A DNA stretch of 64,000 nt from NCBI GenBank assembly GCA_013398015.1, contig VZRR01007589.1, positions 304,266 to 368,265 of the forward strand, given 5' to 3'. The translations under genes and the position numbers were made by a program. This DNA comes from Oreocharis arfaki. Taxonomy: Eukaryota > Chordata > Aves > Passeriformes > Paramythiidae. The notes under the pieces are model-generated. The model was not told where the DNA came from. It did not search any database and saw nothing but the letters and a program-made list of their open reading frames with translations. Shown here in pieces: positions 1 through 14,187 of the stretch (position 1 is its first letter; every line of letters begins with the position of its first letter).

Positions 1-3000
1 TTCTTTCTGATTAGGTTAAGAAGGCTACAGAAAATCAATAACATGACTATGGCTTACCCAATTCTAATTAGCTTCATATTCTTGTGACAGAGGATGGTGA
101 GCAACTCTGGATGCTATTTTAGATAGTGAAATTTGTACTTTGCAGAACTTATTTTAAAATTCTGCTAAGCAGCATTATCTAATCTCCTTCTGCACATCTA
201 AAAATAACACCATTCTAGCATGCAAACCAAATTCTATTTGTCTGAGATTCATGAAAGAGGAAGCATCAAAAGTGCAAGAGATTCAACACAGATCCAAGTT
301 CTGATAGACATTAAAAATCTTACTCCGGAATTTTTGAAAGTTATCTAAACCAAAGGTCACACACAGTTTAGTTGTGCTCTGAGTATAAGAAGCCAAGCAT
401 TATGGGAATGTGGTTCATAATTTAGCAGAAGGACCTTTACTCTAGTAGGAACATAGCCTAAACCAATGACATAGACCCAAAGATGTATTCTTTCTTACCA
501 AAGATAATTACAGGGTATCAGGGACAAGAAAAAAGAGTTGGCTTGCTGATCAGTAGCAGCAGGCAAACTAAGGGTTTATTAAATATAGATGGGATTACTG
601 TTTCTATTTTTTTATTTTTATGCATTAAGAAACCTCTAGTTTTAATACAACAAACACGGGAAAAGATTAATCGGCTCAAAACTCAAGTACCTGAAGCAGT
701 CACTAAAACTGTGATGTTTTTGACATATGGGACATCAACAAGACCCTCACTTTTGCTGATCTTGTCAGGAATTACATGTGTATTATGCCACAGCTATTGC
801 TCTATCAGTGACTAGATACAGGTGTTCCTCCTTCACAAACTGACTCTCTGTCCTGACACGTATCACAGGATGTCTCACTTGCTTAAATTCCAGATGTCAA
901 CCCAAGAACTTTCATTTTCATCTAGTAAAAAATGAACCTTCTTTCTCTCACTGCACTTCTGCGCTCTCCCTGCGCATCCCGTGACCTAGCACTCATTTCT
1001 GACTCATTCTGTTTCCTTGTACTTGCATTCCAAATAAATCCCATTGCTGCTTCTTGTACAATATTCCATGAATTAACTCTTTTGTCAGGCTAATTCTGTG
1101 CCTTTATTACCATAACAACCTTTTATCTCCTTTATACACGTACTATCAACTCCAGGACATACAACCATCAGACCATATTCCTAGCACACTGCTTTGATGA
1201 TTCTAGCTCTTTTTAATCCCTTAGCAAATTCCCTTTGTTGTGTCAGCAGCATTTGGATCATTTTTTGACCAGTTATCTTATATTTCCCTGGGTAAGGACA
1301 GGGTGAGAATTATTGTCTGCCCTCTCAAGTGCTTCCTTAAGGTTTGCTTCTCATTTCTCTGAAAAATAAAAGAAAAAAAGAGAAAAAAGTCCCCATAGCA
1401 TTGAATTGTGTTAGTTACATTTCTTAAGTCCATTGCAATAACTCTGTCTTACTGAAGTTCCATGCCGCTTTTTTTATTTTCTATTGTGCTCCCATGTTAT
1501 TTTCTCCTGTATAATATTCACCTTTGTCTTGTTTTCCCTTTGCAATGTTGGGTTCAGTTGAAGCTGTTTCTATGCCCCAGCAACTTGTGCCAAGACATGG
1601 TACTGTGTGCTCTGGGGTACCTACTGCCTCTCTCAAGGCAACCAAAGGTTATGAAATTGCCACCCTAACAGTAATCAAAACCCTTTCTCTGAGAATCAAC
1701 TGAATGTATGTCCTGTGAAGGCATTGGACAAGCTCCAGTCAACATCAAACTTGAATGAAGGCATGCTTCAAAAAGGGGTGGGATGTGGAGGTGGGAGAAG
1801 AAGCACCTTATAGACAGTGAAAACCACATCAGTCTTTACAGGAGAGACAAATAAGTAGGTAAAAGATGCAATCAGCTATCACCACTTCGCTTTTTTCCTT
1901 ATGTGCCCTTTAGCTGTGCAGTTCAGCACTGTGTTTGTGGAGGTTTATTCATTCTGACAAATTCTGGTTGCTACCTTAAGAGCACTTGCTCCCTACAGAA
2001 ACTCATTTCACATCTCATCAGTTACAGCAATGAGATGGGGAAACTGATTTCTTGTTTCTCTGAGGTATGTGCACGCTGGCTGGATAGCACAGCCACAGCC
2101 ACAGCCGAACTGAGTCCTGGCCTGAGCTCCCCCACACCTTCTCTGTACTGAGTAAGCTCCAGGTTAAGAGCCTGCGCCTCTTTAATGAGCAGCTCCAGGC
2201 ATTTTTAAGGAAATGAACTGCAATGGGAAACATGCTTTTATTTCAGGTCCCTGTTAGAAAGTTAGACAGCAGTAGAGCTGAGCATTTGTATCACTTATGG
2301 CAGACTATGCCTGAGAGATGTTTTCAGACACTGCCAGGACTCGGCCTGTATGGTTTGAAAGGTTTGTGATAATATGTGCTAAGTCATGAGTATTTGTCCA
2401 GAGTATTTGCTCTGCTCTAAAGCAAACCCAAAAGCCATGGAAAACCACAGAGCATCACAAGACTCCTGCAAGAAAAAAAAAACCAAAAACCCACCAATAA
2501 AACTGTTTACTCAAGTTATGACCCCATTCATTTCTGAAAACTGCTGAGTATTTTGGTAAAGTCATGGCAAACTTCCAGGCCATAAAGAAGACCCGAGATC
2601 AGCTTTGTCTCAAGCTTGTGATTAACATCTCCCAGGGCAACAAAGAAAAAGCTACCCTTTCTTGTGGCATTCTCATGTTCACATTTTCCCCGCTGTTGCA
2701 TCACTTCTTACAGCTGGACATGTAGAAAAGAGCTGTACATTCCGTTCAGGGAACTGGAGCAACACTCTCAGCTTGGGAAAATTAAAAGCTCCACGTGATA
2801 GCTATTAGTCCTGAGAGGCTAGGCTAGGAGGGAACGCTCAGTGATTACAGTGGAAGGCTTTGAACAGGAACTAAGAGGGAACTAAAAAGCATTCAGAGCA
2901 TAAGGAGAAGATAACCTTGAAATCTCTGTGGACTAGAAGCCTCTCTTTCAATAAACACCCTGGACTTCAGGGTCCCCACAGCTGCCCATATGCAGCTACT

Positions 3001-3640
3001 CCAGCACTTGCTACAAAGCCAGAAAGGAGCCTATCGCTTCTGGAAAATTTGCCTGCCTGACTTTCTCACTCAGAAATACTGGGTAGCTCAGAAATGCCAG
3101 GGAACTTTTAAGTGATCTCCAGAGACATTTTTACTTCTGAGGACAAGCATATCCACGTGCAGGACACAAAGCTCGTGCAGGTTCAGGAGCTCAGTAGATG
3201 AAGCTCCAGGATAGAGGTTAGGGAAAATCAGCATGGCAAGAGAAGGAGTCTGGGGTCTGCACGACTCAGTTTCAGTTACGACAACACCTTCTTTGTTCCA
3301 GTACTTAATATTTCCTTCTGGTGTCTTCTGTAAATCACATTAACTGAGACTTGTGCTTGAATCTGGCCTATGTTCTCCTGCAGTAGAAGGCAGAGCTTTT
3401 TAACCAAATTAATGGTGCTGGGTATTTCATAAAGTGTGAAGCTCTATCCTTCGTTACACAACTAAAGGCTCTTTGGCTAAGGTTAGTGGGTTTCAAATTG
3501 GCTTTTAAGAGAGTAAACTGGCTCCATGGTTCTAAAACTGGCATGTGGAGAGCCTCTCCTCAGTGCCTTTTCTGCCCAGTATTTAAGTAAAATTAAAGTG
3601 TCAAAGGAGAATAAGAATAAAACTGATTAACTGTGCGTGG

Positions 3641-3656
3641 CTAATAATAATAATAA
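3641..3656 (+). repeat. (TAA)n run
   Basis: Five units of TAA in an AT-rich intron segment. Short and probably of no function. Confidence 0.85.
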
Positions 3657-3870
3657 AGTGGAAAACATTTTGGACTAAAATTAATGGACACATCTTTAGT
3701 ATGTCATACATGAATTTATCTGCATGACTTCCACTCATGTTAATGGGAGACACTTGGCTAAATATCTGCTCAGTGAACTGTTAATTCATCCCTAAGGGAT
3801 AAAATTTAAATTTAAACTTACAAAGGCCATTTAATGTTAAAGCTGAAACACTGTCTTGAATTCAGATGGT

Positions 3871-3913
3871 TTTCAGAGAAGAAATGATTAGGATTCATTC
3901 AGAGAAGAAATGA
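3871..3913 (+). repeat. 26-bp-period tandem duplication
   Basis: The 16-mer ttcagagaagaaatga occurs twice, at 3872-3887 and 3898-3913, with 10 bp between the copies. The two copies are identical, so the duplication is likely recent or under replication slippage. Confidence 0.8.
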
Positions 3914-5029
3914 GCAGGAAAATACATTAGCAGTGATGTATTTGTGTGAATGCTGAATTTCCTGAATTTAGTGATTAATTTGAGGCAATCTTAAGTCATG
4001 ACATCCTGGTGCTCAGCAATACCTGGCTAGTGTGATAGTCTGGTGTCCCAGCACTAGCTGTTTCCAAACACCTGAAAAACATAAGTGCTTGATAACATAA
4101 TTATAATCAGCATTTTTCTTCCTAGCTACTGTCAACAGTTGACTGAAATTCTGATACAGGTGTCACCCAGGACTCCTCAGTTTATATTTAACTTCTAGTT
4201 CTTTTGGAAATCTTCTGAATTATGCACAACTCATATTTGAGTGTTGAAATTCCATATAGATTTACTGTGTAAAAAAAACAAATTCCTTTTTATAATTTTA
4301 AATTAGCTCCCTTTGAGTCTCCCTCTTGTTATTTTCTTAAGGTAAAGATTATTTAGGCAGACCTAGTTTTCCTTTAGCTACTATTCATTATTGTCTATCT
4401 TTCACCGTGCCCTCTCTTTCTACCATTTTTTTTCTAAATCAAATTATCCAAAACTTTTGAGCCACTTTCCTTACAAATATTTTTGATCTGTATCTTCCCC
4501 TACATTTCTTGTGATGTATGCTTGCGGCTTCTTTTTTCTAGTCCTGCCTTTGTCCTTTTAAGCACCAATAACAAAAACCTAGGGTAAGTCCCTCACGAAT
4601 TTATCCAGACTATAGTATTTGCTGTGTTATTATCCCTTCATCTCCATTCCTGCAGAAGACTGTCAGTTATCTCTTTCTTATCACCACACTGAACAACTGT
4701 TTTCCTGAAGCTCTTCACAGTGATTCACTGCTTGATCCTTAGCCCAATTTCCACCTCTCATTTCTCCCTCCTCCCCTCACACACCCAGCGTTACATGAAT
4801 AAATAGTTGAGACCACTCATCCTAATGCTTGCTGCTCTTCTAACCTGCATTTATAAGCAGGTGGCCTTCTGAAATTCCTCACAGCCTTCTCTGCTGTTCA
4901 GTGCCACCTGTTATTTTTGCCACCCCTCTGTGCACCTCCTCCCAGACCGAACACACATGAAATAACAATCTGTGTACTGGGGGCACCTTCAGATAGCCCT
5001 TTCCCATTTAGAAAAGTGCTCGTCTCTTC

Positions 5030-5370
5030 CACCTCGTTGCTCTGTATCTCTTAACCAGCTTCTAATCCATGTCTGATCTTGTCTGGCTGACTGTTTGCTC
5101 TCTGCAGGAGGTGCCAGTCCTTTTAGCATTCTTGTACAATGTTGTGGTGCTGTATAAATATTTATTCACATATAAGGCATTCCGAGTTAATTTTATCAGT
5201 TCACAGTCATCTAGGTCCTTTTACCTATTAATTTTTTTTCCAATTAACTTTTCTACCACTGAGATAAGGCTTTCTGCTCTGTAATTACTAGGGTCATCCC
5301 CTGCATCTTGTCTAAAATTAGAGAAAATATTAACTATTCTCTAGTCCTAGCACATGGAGTATGCTGTATT
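5030..5370 (-). mobile_element. Ancient CR1/L3-like LINE fragment
   Basis: The plus strand text ctaccactgagataaggctttctgctctgtaattactagggtcat and then attaactattctctagtccta follows the antisense of an old amniote CR1/L3-type RT region (the ctggcctgtagtt..ctagggtc and gctattctccagtc blocks). It is short and very diverged; boundaries are approximate. Confidence 0.45.
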
Positions 5371-6328
5371 CTGCAGTTATGTGTGAGAAAATATCTCTTA
5401 CCTTTGAAAAGAGCAACCACACTGCTCACAGGGTGTGCAAGTTCTGACCTTCAACAACCCTCTGCTACGGCAGCCCCAGGGTCTCTCAAGATAATGCCTT
5501 AATGTTACGAGCCCACATTGCATCCAGGTTTAAAGTCCACAAAGTTCATTTTCACTTGGGACTCAAGCCAAGTGGTAAATCAGGCTCTTATGAGAGATAT
5601 GTGTCAGAAATAAGTCGGCATGGCACACAGCTACCCTACCTTCTGACAATTGAAAGGCAACTACCAGGTAACTTTCCTAGATATGCTCACTTTAGGGAAC
5701 ATTGCTCATGTCTTGATCTGAAAAGGCTACATTAGAGGCAAGAACATAAAATGCTCTTTCCTTGTGCTTTTCCTCTCTAAATGCATTTTGAATGGATTAA
5801 AATAATGGGCATTGTTCCTATGCGAAATTTTTGCCCTCCTAAAAAATTGCTGAGTGGGAAAAAAGCTAAGGCTGAATGATTCAGCTGCCTCCTATAAGTA
5901 ATAAATCTGGAAGGGAAGAGAGTTTACAAGGGTCTTAACTGTCATTTCCAAGTACGAGCATAAGTTTAAAGGAAGAGGAAGTGAAGTCAAATATCTCAAG
6001 GAACACACGTCTCTGTGTTATTAAAAAGAGTATTTCTAGTTGTATATACATTTACTTTGCATTTGTTCTTCACTGGGAAAAAAACAATCCAACATAAGGC
6101 TCATTCTTCCAACAAAGTTCACTAGGATACTGTAGTGGCATCCACTCAGAGGTGGCAAAAGTTCTGTCCAATTTCCTCTAAATTAACTTACCCACAAATA
6201 CCTGCCTACACCCCTTTCTCACACACACAGTCAATTAACAAGCAGCAAACACAGCTCTGACAAAAGACCTCTGAATCCATGGAAGCAAAAAATATCCAAA
6301 AGAATTAACTAAGAAAGAACGAAAATAC

Positions 6329-6543
6329 CTCATGATATTTTTTCACTGTTTTCCCTGACACGCAGGTGCAGGATTTCCAGTTCGGAGTCCCACAGCCACA
6401 GTTTCCGCCACAGCGCTGGACAAGGAGGCAGCGGGGGAAGAAAACGACATTTGTCAGCTTCAGCTCCTCCCTTAAATTGACAGAGTAGTTCCTTGGAGTG
6501 CAGCTATAACGCTTCACATCATCATTCAACCTGTCCAGGTCAA
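6329..6543 (-). CDS. PDGFD: PDGFD exon 6: PDGF/VEGF cystine-knot core
   Basis: This 215-nt exon has acceptor ttttgcattgcag|TTGACC and donor CATGAG|gtattt. Two bases finish a Val codon, then DLDRLNDDVKRYSCTPRNYS opens the growth-factor domain. Further on are VVFFPRCLLVQRCGGNCGCG, NWKSCTCVSGKTVKKYHE. Seven cysteines of the cystine knot are present in the usual spacing (SCT, PRC, QRC, GNC, GCG, SC, TC); the remaining ones are encoded by exon 7, outside the window. The sequon NYS is the conserved N-glycosylation site. The core forms a disulfide-linked homodimer that binds PDGF receptor beta. Differences from human near the loop (TPNWKS, CVSG against TVNWRS, CNSG) are the only non-conservative ones seen. 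The polypyrimidine tract before the acceptor is short and the donor is not a consensus gtaagt. Confidence 0.98.
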
Positions 6544-6844
6544 CTGCAATGCAAAAGAAGTTGCATTAGTGAGGTTTGAGTGGGACATTCCTCTGGTTTA
6601 TACTGCTCCCCAGGCAGTCAATTACACAGTGATGGGGTGCTGGTTGAAAAATATGTGAACTATAGCAGTGATTTCTGAACAGATAAACATAAACCTACCA
6701 ATTTTAAATCATTACAGGTGGCCATCGAGGCTATCATCTTTCTCCCACTGACTGCCATAGCAGAGAATGCACTTACTATTAATGTGAAGAGAAGGTTTGC
6801 AGTAAAATATTGGCCTGAAAGCTGAAGACTGGTCATTTTATTTA

Positions 6845-6950
6845 CCTTGTCACTCATCTACTGGATCCTTGGGCAAGAGATTTCACCTCTGCTACTCTCT
6901 TCCCTCCTCGGTTTATACCTGGCTTACTTAGATGCTAAGATCTATTTTGT
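6845..6950 (+). mobile_element. Possible MIR-like SINE remnant
   Basis: The stretch ccttgggcaagagatttcacctctgctactctcttccctcctcggttt resembles the MIR core and its downstream part (ccttgggcaagt..cttaacctctctgtgcctcagttt). No A/B boxes or tail were recognised. This is a weak call and chance similarity is possible. Confidence 0.35.
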
Positions 6951-9900
6951 TACTATGGGCAAAACCAAGGCCCTTCCTGTGGTCAGCAGAGAAACATTTT
7001 TGGGGAGTGATGCACCCCTTCCTTGCAAGAGCATTTAGGACAGGCTGCATGACTTTCCTCCTCAAGCTGCCTGTCTGTATTGTTTATGAACAGAATTTAG
7101 ATAATTCACTTTTAGATGGAGAAACCAATCTAAGCAGTATTAATTTCATCTGGTAAATGTTATTATAATAGGCATACAAATAAATACAATTAAAATTAAT
7201 AGGTTCATTGAATGCCAGTAGTAGGTTGATGTTTAAATGCCTAGTATCTGAGATCTGTCATGTAAACAACTAGTAAAGCCAGTCATAAAAATAACTTACA
7301 GACTATCAAATGTGAGTTTAAGTGCTGTTTCTAGCTTTAGCTTGTAAACCTAAAACAAAACAAAAACCCACTTTTATATTTTCCATAATTGTAACACAAA
7401 CAAAAGTAACAAATTTAATGAGTTCTATTTCTATAGAAGTTTTTTATTTCTTTTTCCTTCCTTTTCTGTTTTTTACTTTCCTCAGGATTCTGTCTGCCAA
7501 CTAAGTGTTCAAAAGCTCAGTAACTCATTCAGGAGTGGGGGACATGTGTGCTTGTGTTGAGTTCGACTCCAAACAGTATTTGCTAACAGAAGTATCAACA
7601 GGAAAAGAGGGATGGCTCAAATGAGAACTGAGTGTTTGTGAACATATCAGACTTTAAGAGCATGTTTAACAGGTCAACATAACCTCTGGTTCTGAGAACA
7701 CTCGTGCTTTAACACAAATATGGGAAAACTTACAACAAAGACACGTAATACTTTCTGTGACTCAGGCCTTGTCAACATCACTAAGTTAACCGTGGAAAAA
7801 GCTGTGATTTGTACATATCATGCCCCTATACACTCTGACCTGGAGAGATATTCACAAGGCTGATATGCAAGAGGCAAGGGTGCACAAATGTCAGAAGTGC
7901 CATTATAGAAAATCGTAGCAGATTCACTTTCCTGGCAAGGTGTTATCTCAGTCAATGGGAATTTAGCAGATAAATTGCTATTTTATAGCAATTATGAGAC
8001 ATTCCCCCATGAAATCTCAGTGGTTCTCTCCAGAGAGCTAGCATCTCTCCAAAACAGGTATAGATCATCCTCCCGCTATAAGTACAAAATCAATGGGACT
8101 GCTGGTATACTCATGCACTGAGAGAAAAATACACTGTGAATGTCCTTAGCCAGGACTGACAAGTCCAGGGTATATTGATTTCTTTATTTTAACAGATGAT
8201 ATTTTCTTCTCCACTGTCATTCTTCAAAGCCACCTCTTCTCACTGCAGGCTTTCAGGCTAATTCTTTCCACAGGGAAGTGCTTCCTACTCCTCTAAACAT
8301 TCTCATCAGGACCTTTGCCGTCAGCTTTGCTAACTGGTAAAGCAAAGCACTATCCAGCTTCTACTCACTTCAGCTGACTGATGTGAAGAAAAAATCTACT
8401 AAAGGAAGGAGAGGGCTGAAAATTTTCTGCCTTCATCATTAATGAGATTTCTTGAGGGGAAAGCCTGGTTCATCCACACTCTGATACTGCAGCAATCCAG
8501 GGGAATGGATACTGATACGAGCAGGCTGCTATCAGGACAAACTGGCTATGGACTACGATGGCATTTACTGATGCTGCTGAAAATGCTCAAAGGCTTAATG
8601 CAGGCTTAATTCAGCTGAGGTAACACAGGAAACAAGGCTTCCAGTAAACAACTGGTCAGTAAGGAGGGCGCAGGCACAGCTCACATGAACTCACAGCTGT
8701 GTCCAGAGGATAGCTGGGGGACTGAACAAAATTTGCTCTGTCACAGATTTCCCCCTCAGGCTCAACACTCCTTCTTCCCGCATTGAGCTGATACCTATTG
8801 GCACCGCTGTGTTATCAACACAGAAATGAGTCTTTGCAAGTGGACTTAAAGAGAGGGAAAGCACTGGAAAGGAAAGGACCTGGGTGGGGGAGCTTTCCTG
8901 CAGAGAGCAGACTATATCCATCACAATGTTACACATTCTGGCCTCAATACTTAACTACTGAATTCAAACAGCAAGGGTTGACCTTGCAAAGGGCTTTCAC
9001 TAGAGGGAAGGCTTTGCTCACTGCCTTCAAATGCCCAGTTTTGATGACCTTCCAAAGCCTCTTTGCAGGGTCTCTTAGGCTGTAGCTGAGTCAGGACTGT
9101 TGAGAGCTGCTGATTTGCTTGAAGCATAGGAGGGGATAACCAGATAATTAGCATAATTTTCTTTCTCTGTGCAGTATGAAGAAATAAACTGTTTCTAAGG
9201 AGGGCTCAAAACTTTCTCTGAATACATTCTTCAGTAATTCTGAAACTGACCAGTAGCAGAATACATTTTATTTAGTGTATCTTTTTTTCCATGCCAAACT
9301 ATATTTGAAACGCCTACGGAAGATTTTCCAATGGAAAATTGCATGAATTCTTGGTATCAAACTCAAAGAATCCTGCTCTTGACTTATTATCAGTTTTTTG
9401 GAATTGCCAAATCCCAGAGTTACCAGTTAAGGTGTGAATTCTCTCCGTTTTGCGTACATCAGGGTATCAAAGTATTGGAGTCCAGGTTGAAATGGACAAG
9501 TACAATAGCAGAAAGGTCTTATTTTAGGGACATTGAAAACATGAAAATAAGTAACTTCAAGCAGAGAAGAAAAGCCTAAATAAAGAGTTTAAGAGATACA
9601 CAAGTCATCCTCCATTAAAATTCATTTGGAGGTAAACAGCTCCACTCTTTTACTCTGCTCTACAGAACCGCAGTGCTTGGTGGGATAAGGTGAGCATGCA
9701 GTGTACACTGTGAACAATGTATACTGTACTCTGCTAGCACCACACTGACACACAAGAACAGTTCCCATTGCCTAATTAAACCCTAAGCTCTAGATCACAG
9801 TTTATTGCTCCTTAACAAAAGAACACATTTTATTCTGAACAACTCTCTCTGCTGAAAGCTTCAATATGCATTTTTCTCTGTCTTTGGATTTTTTTACTGT

Positions 9901-10639
9901 CTGGAGCTAGTCCATTTCTTCATCCATATAACAGTGATATTTTACAGTACAGGCAGTTTCATGCATCACTTCACTGCTGTGACTAAAATGTAACCGAGCC
10001 TTGGTGTGATTGGTGTGAAATCCAGCTGCTTTACTTATCAAGGACTGAAACCACTGGAGTCCTTAATTTAAAACTAGAACTAAAAGGTTCTCTTGACTGG
10101 ATACAAATAATTCCCAAATATTATGACAGAATGTCTGCATCAGAGACTCAGCTTAAAGGTAAGGCAGACATAAAAGAGATGCAGCGGAACACTAAGCTGG
10201 ATATTGGGGTCCAATGTTTACCCCTTCCTTCCTTTAAATCCTCTGCTTAAAACCATCCTCATTTCATGTAGCTCTATGGCATGTGTTTACCTTGAAGCAT
10301 TGATCAAAATATTCAGTGATTCTGTGATCTTAATCACAGGTAGGCACTGAAATCAAGAGACTGCAGCTAATGCCATGTTTTATTCAAAAAAAGGGAGGCC
10401 TTAAAGATTTAGGAGAAAAACTTTGCTCCTGGTCCCTGATTAATTTTAAAAGGACAGGTAGTCTGTTAGGGTTGCTTTCAACACTTTATCTGTTCCAAAT
10501 TCACACATGGTCCTAACACTACAATATCTGAACATTTTGCACTTTTTTTCATGCATCGGTCACAGAGCAGAACTAAGGTGTAAGAGATGATAGCCACCTT
10601 GCTATGGTATTCCTACACCACATGTCAAGGCCTACACCA

Positions 10640-11478
10640 GATCTACAAGCAAGGCAAGGAGGATTTGGGCAGCTGTAGACTGGTCAGCCTAACCTTAGCC
10701 CATGATAAAATTAAGGGGTAAATCCTGCTTGGAAGCAATTCCCAGGCACATAATCTACAAGGGGATGACTGGGAACATCCAGAATAGATTTAACAAAACC
10801 AACCTGAGAGTCTGCTATGATGAGACAACGGCCCTGCTGGATAAGGTGAAAGCAGCAGAGGCATCTGCTGATTTTTGGTAGTGATCCATGGCATCCTTGC
10901 AGCCAAACTGCTGAAATATAATGGAATAGGTGGACTACAAATTCAGTAGATAACTTCAATATCTGAGAGAATTGAGGAAAATGTTCAGCAATTCCAAGTA
11001 CAACTGGTAGCTGGCTATTATTTGTGTTCTGCACAGGGTAATGCTGGGGACAGTACTGCTAAAGATCTTCAGATAGACTAGAGGTACTTTAGAAGCCATC
11101 AAAGACATTCAGAGCAGTGCTGTAGCTGACTGAAGCTATGGTGTGGCTGAACTTGAGCTGGAAACTTCACAAATAAGCTGGAGAAGGACTTTTTACACGG
11201 CAAGTAGTGATATGGCAACAGGATATTGCTTCATACCGAAAAAAGGTAGGTTTAGATCAGATATTAGAAGAAAATTCTTTACTGTGAGGCTGGTGAGACA
11301 CTGGAAAAGATTACCCAGACCCAGAGAGGTTGTGGATGCCCCATCCCTGGAAGTGTTCTAGGTTGGATGGGTTTTGAGCAACCTGGTCTGGTGCAAGGTG
11401 TCTCTGTGGCAGGGGCATTGGAACTAGATGATCTCTAAGGTCCCTTCCAATCCAAACCATTCTGTAATTCTGTGATCT
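10640..11478 (+). mobile_element. CR1 LINE, decayed, internally deleted
   Basis: The plus strand carries a degraded reverse transcriptase. Around 10660-10870 the translation, with several stops, follows the CR1 pattern (SCRLVSLTLAHDKI, then the DNGPAG / DKGRA-like segment), and near 10893-10925 ILAAKLLKYNGIGG resembles the HNILI..LLKYGLDG region. At 11220-11360 the C-terminal end is in frame: FRSDIRRKFFTVRLVRHWKR and REVVDAPSLEVF. The 3' UTR follows, with the avian signature gatgatctctaaggtcccttccaatccaaaccattctgtaattctgtgat. Large parts of the middle are missing. Beyond the CR1 end the sequence continues into a tail shared with another copy (see 11479-11570). Confidence 0.85.
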
Positions 11479-11570
11479 CAACAATGTATCAACGAATACT
11501 GGGATTACCAACATAATGATATCCTCACAACTATTTGATAATAACACATGAAATATTATTTTCCAGTTAC
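11479..11570 (+). repeat. Shared tail after CR1 3' end, copy A
   Basis: Directly after the CR1 terminal motif come about 90 bp that are not CR1 consensus as I know it but match the sequence after the CR1 copy at 18750-19058. Shared blocks include tgatctca.caatgta, caa.gaata, caacata, atatcctcacaa, taata and gaaatatt.attttc. Estimated identity by eye is roughly 75-80 percent. Similarity fades after about 11570. Confidence 0.7.
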
Positions 11571-14187
11571 ATCTTCCCTTGGTTAAATCATCTAAATGCA
11601 TGGACGCTGATGAAAAAATTCTTTCCCGTACCAAATTTTAACCAAACCCAGTGGCTTTTAGACTTCAACACATAGGGCTGATGGTTTTGACTGTTCCACT
11701 GCACATGCTTAATTATATCACAATAAGCAATTTGTTGAATATACCTGGAAACTTGGAGAGCTATCTAAATCTTTCTCATGAGAGCTAAGAAGATCTTGCA
11801 ATTTGCATTTACTGCAGAATCACAGCACCGAGACAAACCTCCTCCATACAGCAACTATTACTTTAGAGGAATGAAAGATCAGAATTTCAGTGGGATTATA
11901 GTTGTTTTCATGGAACAAGGTTCAAAATATATAGGTCTATTATGGACCAGCAAACCAATTATCAGCTGTGGTACAGGTCAAGTAGCAAAAGCAGGCCAAA
12001 CTACTTGACACAGCTTCACTGAAATCAATGGAAAAGAGCAGCTTATTCCAGTGATAAATAACATGCTACAAGTTTTACTAGCATTTTAAAAAAGGGTTTT
12101 ATAAGAAAATCTTTCACTGCAGTGACCAACAATTACATTGCGTAACATGCGAGGGAAAATCTCATTTGTCACAGAGAGGGAAGGTATGAATGTAGATCAG
12201 AATTAGGCTGTAAAGTGAATGAATGTGTGTGCAGCTTGCATGCAACAGACAACTTGGTTCCTAACTGAACAATGGTGGGAGAAATATTCTGGGTTTTAAG
12301 CACAGGGAATACTTTAAATTATCAGCTATTTAAGAAGGTATTCCATGTACTTGGAATATCCAAATTCGCCATGAATGAGAGAGCATTCAGCATTTGTGAT
12401 GCCTGCACACCCTGTCTGGTGCACTGAAACTTGCTGGCAGCCATCCCAGAATCTTTCAAGGAAGACTGCATGGACGTTTGCAGTAATTTACTGACCATTG
12501 CTTGCAAGCCTCTGAGAAATTACATTAAAATTTTAACTTCTGGCTAGACCAGGGTAAGTAATGACAATTAGAAACTATTGTTAAGGACATGGTGAAACTT
12601 GCCTGATCTTGGGAACCCATTTGGCAATGAACAGCAGAAACATTCAGTGAAGACCAGTGGTCTGAGCTCACTACTCCCCTTCCAGAGAGCAGTGTGGTTA
12701 TGCCAGCAAGTGTTTATTTATTTAACTTGTAAAGCCGTCACTGCAGACAGATGCTATTGCAAGAATGTCCCACCTGATTAATTTCCTCTGATAGCCAAAG
12801 GCTTCTTGCATACTATTTCCAAAAAAGAAAATGAACTCAGAGGCAGGGGTAGTCTCGTTAATTACCAGAATGTATCTATCTACATGTGTTCCTGCCTCCT
12901 AGGTTTATTTATGGGAAAACAAAACAAAACACCCCATTCCCTTCTAAAGACAGCCCCTTTCTTTGGGTACCAGCCCCACGACATTTGGATTTACTTCTAT
13001 GATGAGAAACAGTGAACTTGTTCTTTTTCCTTTCTTCCTTCATTTGTACACAAACCATTTCACAGTCAGAGGTCTTTTTTTTTAAAATTAAAACTCCTTA
13101 TTCCATGGGAGGTAAAAAATCAGAGACAACAGCAAAAGATAAATGCAAACAAGCATGTGGGAAAAGTTAAATAATGTTTAATTGATGGCTGGAACTGTTT
13201 ACAACAGTATCTTTTAGAAGCTCTTCTAATATTATTAACCAGATAAATTCACACTTTCAAAAATTTAAACTAGGATGAAGATGCTTCCTTGAAACATGTC
13301 TGAACTCTCCCTTATGACTCTTTAAAAAAGAACAGAAACCTATTTGTGAAGAAGTTCAACATAATTGTGGAGCATGGATATTTACCTTTTTAACTGTGCT
13401 CTTGCCATGAACACTAGTAAATAACCCAATAATAAACTAGTAAATAGCTAGTGACATCTTTTTGGAGATGCTTAGTATTTGTAATAACCAAATTACTATG
13501 ATACCGAGGTCAGCAATATATTACAGCAATGCAAAAGAAATAATTTTAAGTAAATATTTTGGTATGACCTGCTTTTTTCTAAGAGCCTAGGATGAACATA
13601 AGGCTCCATATTCATACTTTCAGAGTTTCTAAAATGCAGCAATTGGCAGCAAACCTTTATGAGTGTACTTATAGCTGCAGAGGTTATTTGAAATATCTAT
13701 CAGATTTTCATGTAGGTGTATACCATAGTTCATAGCCTACACAAGGCCCCTCATTTAAGGATTGGGAAAATCGGAATGTGTGTCTTCCCCTTTCTCTTCC
13801 GTCCTGTTCTGCCAGTCTGGGTTGCACGGCAATTTTAGTCAGCTTTCACTGGAGTGGTTAACAACAAACCTCGCTGAACATATACAGAATTAAATTTCAA
13901 ACTTCAAGTGGTTATTAGTGAGATACATCTCACACCAATATCTCACTTCAGTAGTGAGAAATGCAAAAGGGATTTCAATAGAAATGCAATTTTGATGTCA
14001 GTAGAAAGAAATGCACTTAATTCAATAGAATTGCATCAGTATTGTAGAGGTGTGAGATCAGATTTTGTAGACTGAATGGAGTTAGCATAAACATATATTT
14101 AATCCCCACACTCTTCAACTTTCAGGTACTTGCATGAGATATTCAGGATGATCTGTATGTGTAATTATTAATGCGTACAAATACATA

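Larger units (their letters stand above)
1..6328 (-). other. PDGFD: PDGFD intron 6 (partial)
   Basis: From the exon 6 donor to the window edge there is no coding exon that I can support. The expected exon 7 peptide ends with a cysteine cluster of the HERCDCIC type; I looked for its reverse complement and did not find it, so exon 7 lies at negative coordinates. The stretch is AT- and CT-rich. It holds a (TAA)n run at 3641-3656, a 26-bp-period duplication at 3871-3913, an A-rich tract at 2468-2505 and an ancient CR1/L3-like piece near 5030-5370. The rest is unannotated. Confidence 0.85.

Noticed and set aside
1..6300. PDGFD exon 7
   Set aside because: I searched the minus strand for the expected C-terminal cysteine cluster and stop and found nothing; it is probably outside the window.
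10290..10345. gattctgtgatct near 10318 as a further CR1 end
   Set aside because: Only the short terminal motif matches; nothing upstream resembles CR1.
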